NCBI RefSeq assembly: GCF_014207965.1
Contig: NZ_JACHLM010000001.1
Coordinates: 682,001 to 746,000, forward strand
Length of the DNA: 64,000 bases
Origin: Brevundimonas bullata
Lineage (GTDB): Bacteria; Pseudomonadota; Alphaproteobacteria; Caulobacterales; Caulobacteraceae
Direction of reading: 5' to 3'
Part shown: positions 62,146 to 64,000 of the stretch, one piece after another
How the letters are laid out: every line of letters starts with the position of its first letter
How positions within the stretch are numbered: the stretch's first letter is position 1
Translations under genes and position numbers: made by a program
Notes under the pieces: model-generated
What the model saw: the letters and a program-made list of their open reading frames with translations, nothing else
Told to the model about the DNA's origin: nothing
The model's database searches: none

Positions 62146-62787
62146 TTAGGGCCTGAAGGCGGTCTGCACGGCGTCCACGCCCGCGATGCCGCACGCGCCT
62201 GATCCGATCAGGGTTTCGGCATTGGCCGCGCTGATTCCGCCGAGGGCGTAGGCGGGGCAGGGGGCCGGCGCCGCCAGAGCCTTGAAGCCTTCGATCCCCA
62301 GCGCGGGCTTGCCGGCCGAGGCGCCGCCCGCCGGAAACACCGGCGACAGCACCAGGGCGTCCAGATCGCGCGCCGCCTTCACGGCCTTCGTCGAATGCGC
62401 CGCCCCGGTCAGCAGCCAGTCGGGGCGTCGTCCGGACAGGGCGTAGGCCGCCGACAGGGCCCGTTCCGGCAGATGCACGCCGTCCGCCTTGATCCGCTCG
62501 GCCAGATCGGCGTCCAGGCCGACCAGCAGGCGCACGCCCGCCGCCTTGGTCGCCGCCCGCAACCGCAGGCCGATCTCCAGCGCATCGGTCGCCCCGAAAT
62601 GACGGAAGACCACGCCGGCCCCGGGCGGCAGACGCGCCGCCGTTTCCCAGGGTCGCGGCGTGCGCGCGGGATCGGTGAAGAAGAGCAGCGGGGGCAGGGG
62701 GACTTTCGACGGGCTGACAGCCGCCGCCGCACGGGCTAGAGCCGTCGCCGTCTGCCACAGCGTGCGCGCGTCCTCGGACAGGGTCAT
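62146..62787 (-). CDS. thiE: Thiamine-phosphate synthase-like protein (ThiE/TenI)
   Basis: About 213 residues of the TIM-barrel ThiE/TenI family: PLPPLLFFTDPARTPRPWET at strand one, AAGVRLLVGLDADLAERIKA, DGVHLPE, LSPVFPAGGASAGKPALGIE and CPAYALGGISAANAETLIGS. ThiE joins the thiazole and pyrimidine parts of thiamine. It could instead be the ThiE-like protein without proven activity seen at this locus in relatives. Its ATG and that of yggS share two bases on opposite strands. Confidence 0.87.
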   Translation of the reverse strand: MTLSEDARTLWQTATALARAAAAVSPSKVPLPPLLFFTDPARTPRPWETAARLPPGAGVVFRHFGATDALEIGLRLRAATKAAGVRLLVGLDADLAERIKADGVHLPERALSAAYALSGRRPDWLLTGAAHSTKAVKAARDLDALVLSPVFPAGGASAGKPALGIEGFKALAAPAPCPAYALGGISAANAETLIGSGACGIAGVDAVQTAFRP

Positions 62788-63496
62788 GACCGCCTCTAAT
62801 CCCGCTTCCGTCGTTCCGTCCATCCATGATCGCTTCGCCGCCGTGCGCCAGCGGATCGCCCAGACCTGCGTCGAGGTCCGACGCGACCCGGCGTCCGTGA
62901 TCCTGACCGCCGTGTCCAAGACCCAGCCGTCCGAGGCGCTGGAGGCGGCTCTGGCGACCGGCCAGCGCGTTTTCGGCGAGAACCGGGTGCAGGAGGCGCA
63001 GGCGCACTGGGCCGAGCGCCGCGCCGCCCTTCCCGATCTGGAGCTGCGTCTAATCGGCCCGCTGCAGACCAATAAGGCGGTCGAGGCGGTCGAACTGTTC
63101 GACGTCATCGAGACCCTGGATCGCGAGAAGCTGGCCAGCGCCCTGGCCGCAGCCATGCAGAAGACGGGGCGCCGCCCCCGCGTCCTGGTTCAGGTCAACA
63201 CCGGCGCCGAACCGCAGAAGGCCGGGGTCCTGCCCGCCGACGCCGACGCCTTGATCGCCGCCGCGCGCGATGTCCACGGCCTGACCGTCGAGGGTCTGAT
63301 GTGCATCCCCCCGGCGGATGAAGCGCCGGATCCGCATTTCAAGATGCTGGGCGAAATCGCCGCCCGCAACGGTCTGTCGGTGCTGTCGATGGGCATGAGC
63401 GGCGACTATGAAGCCGCCATTCGATCCGGCGCGACCCATGTCCGGGTCGGTTCGGCCCTGTTCGGGGAACGAAATACGCCTCTAAAGCCCTCTTAA
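62786..63496 (+). CDS. yggS: YggS-family PLP homeostasis protein
   Basis: A 236-residue PLP-binding protein with the cofactor Lys in VILTAVSKTQPSEALEAAL, then GENRVQEAQAHW, LIGPLQTNKAVEAVELFDVI, VLVQVNTGAEPQKAG and the C-terminal LSMGMSGDYEAAIRSGATHV. YggS/PLPHP maintains pyridoxal phosphate balance. The start ATG at 62786 overlaps the opposing thiE ATG in the four bases CATG. Confidence 0.94.
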   Translation: MTASNPASVVPSIHDRFAAVRQRIAQTCVEVRRDPASVILTAVSKTQPSEALEAALATGQRVFGENRVQEAQAHWAERRAALPDLELRLIGPLQTNKAVEAVELFDVIETLDREKLASALAAAMQKTGRRPRVLVQVNTGAEPQKAGVLPADADALIAAARDVHGLTVEGLMCIPPADEAPDPHFKMLGEIAARNGLSVLSMGMSGDYEAAIRSGATHVRVGSALFGERNTPLKPS

Positions 63497-63554
63497 AGCG
63501 ATGAAATAGCGGAGCACCCTTGGCGAACCCCTCAAGCCTCGCCATTCTCTAGTC

Positions 63555-64000
63555 ATGGCGACCCCCAAGACGATCCTCATCATCGACGACGACGACGACC
63601 TGCGCGAGGCGCTGGCCGAGCAGTTGGCCCTGCACGAGGAGTTTCGTCCCGTCCAGGCCTCCACCGCCACCGACGGGGTGCGTCAGGCGCGCGAGGTTCG
63701 CGCCGACCTGATCCTGCTGGACGTCGACCTGCCCGACATGGACGGGCGCGAGGCCTGCCGCCTGATCCGCAAGGCGGGGGTCTCGACCCCGGTCATCATG
63801 CTGACGGCCCAGTCCTCGGACTCCGACGCCATCCTGGGTCTCGACTCAGGGGCCAACGACTATGTCACCAAGCCCTTCCGCTTCGCCGTCCTGCTGGCCC
63901 GCATCCGCGCTCACCTGCGCAGCCACGAGCAGTCCGAGGACGCCGTCTTCCAGATCGGCCCCTACGAGTTCCGCCCGGCGTCGAAGATGATGCTGGACGA
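63555..64000 (+). CDS. cenR: Response regulator CenR, N-terminal part (cut by window edge)
   Basis: The first 148 codons of an OmpR-type response regulator. The receiver has an acidic pocket IIDDDDDLREAL, the phospho-acceptor Asp near residue 56 in LILLDVDLPDMDGREACRLI, Thr in IMLTAQSSDSDAI and Lys in NDYVTKPFRF. The DNA-binding domain begins at the right edge (YEFRPASK). Receiver sequence and position after yggS match CenR of Caulobacter, the essential envelope regulator of the CenK-CenR system. Confidence 0.88.
   Translation, partial: MATPKTILIIDDDDDLREALAEQLALHEEFRPVQASTATDGVRQAREVRADLILLDVDLPDMDGREACRLIRKAGVSTPVIMLTAQSSDSDAILGLDSGANDYVTKPFRFAVLLARIRAHLRSHEQSEDAVFQIGPYEFRPASKMMLD

Overview
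The window is GC-rich (roughly two thirds G+C) chromosomal DNA from an alphaproteobacterium of the order Caulobacterales, most likely Brevundimonas or a close relative. The evidence is gene order: cenR, yggS, thiE, ntrZ-like, DUF3576, leuS, lptE, holA, parB, parA, rsmG, mnmG, mnmE, DUF6489, rho, hemJ, hemH, hemE, origin, ppsR, maf, aroE, coaE, dnaQ, secB, tim44, mltA. From memory this is the arrangement around the replication origin of Caulobacter crescentus. The large NAD-glutamate dehydrogenase, the CenR-type regulator, the NtrZ-like protein and the ParABS sites agree with this. Nearly everything is chromosomal core sequence. I see no prophage, IS element, CRISPR array, rRNA or tRNA.

Layout. 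1-8.7 kb: a leftward block with a hybrid histidine kinase, ComM/YifB, GshB, a SirB1-like protein, YraN, RsmI, HemW and RdgB. 8.8-10.6 kb: a rightward cluster with a 38-residue membrane peptide, a DUF2975 membrane protein, a YozG-type regulator and an Smr protein. 10.7-15 kb: ccmAB divergent from aconitase. 15.5-20.3 kb: a peroxide-defence region (oxyR, katG, ahpC, ahpD). 20.3-28.7 kb: a leftward block of lnt, ybeY, phoH, miaB, fur, rimI and tsaB, bracketed by two similarly ordered pairs of XRE regulators. 28.9-36.7 kb: nfuA, a UspA protein, the 1619-residue glutamate dehydrogenase and an AI-2E-type exporter. 36.9-41.8 kb: a HerA-like ATPase, a lower-GC membrane protein, mltA, tim44, secB and a broken monooxygenase gene.

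41.8-56.5 kb is the origin domain. A tightly overlapped leftward operon (ppsR-maf-aroE-coaE-dnaQ) and a rightward one (hemE-hemH-hemJ, then rho, mnmE, mnmG, rsmG, parA, parB) diverge from about 510 bp without a gene. That gap carries DnaA-box-like sequences, five GANTC sites, nine GGCGCC hexamers and an AT-rich stretch, and is almost certainly the replication origin. At least five good parS-type sites lie at 50-55 kb and upstream at 28.7 kb, with a weaker one in secB. 56.7-64 kb returns to leftward core genes (holA, lptE, leuS, DUF3576), then ntrZ-like, thiE/yggS and the start of cenR.

The gaps between genes hold several families of short palindromic repeats. One is a unit of about 40 bp bounded by CTCAAGCAG and TAGCGCCC, with ten or more copies. 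Another is a 104-bp element with inverted ends, present twice. The most notable single-gene observations are an OxyR that keeps only one of the two redox cysteines, a monooxygenase gene interrupted by one in-frame stop, and the matching XRE regulator pairs. I did not find a clearly new multi-gene system; the origin's repeat architecture is the best candidate for something undescribed.
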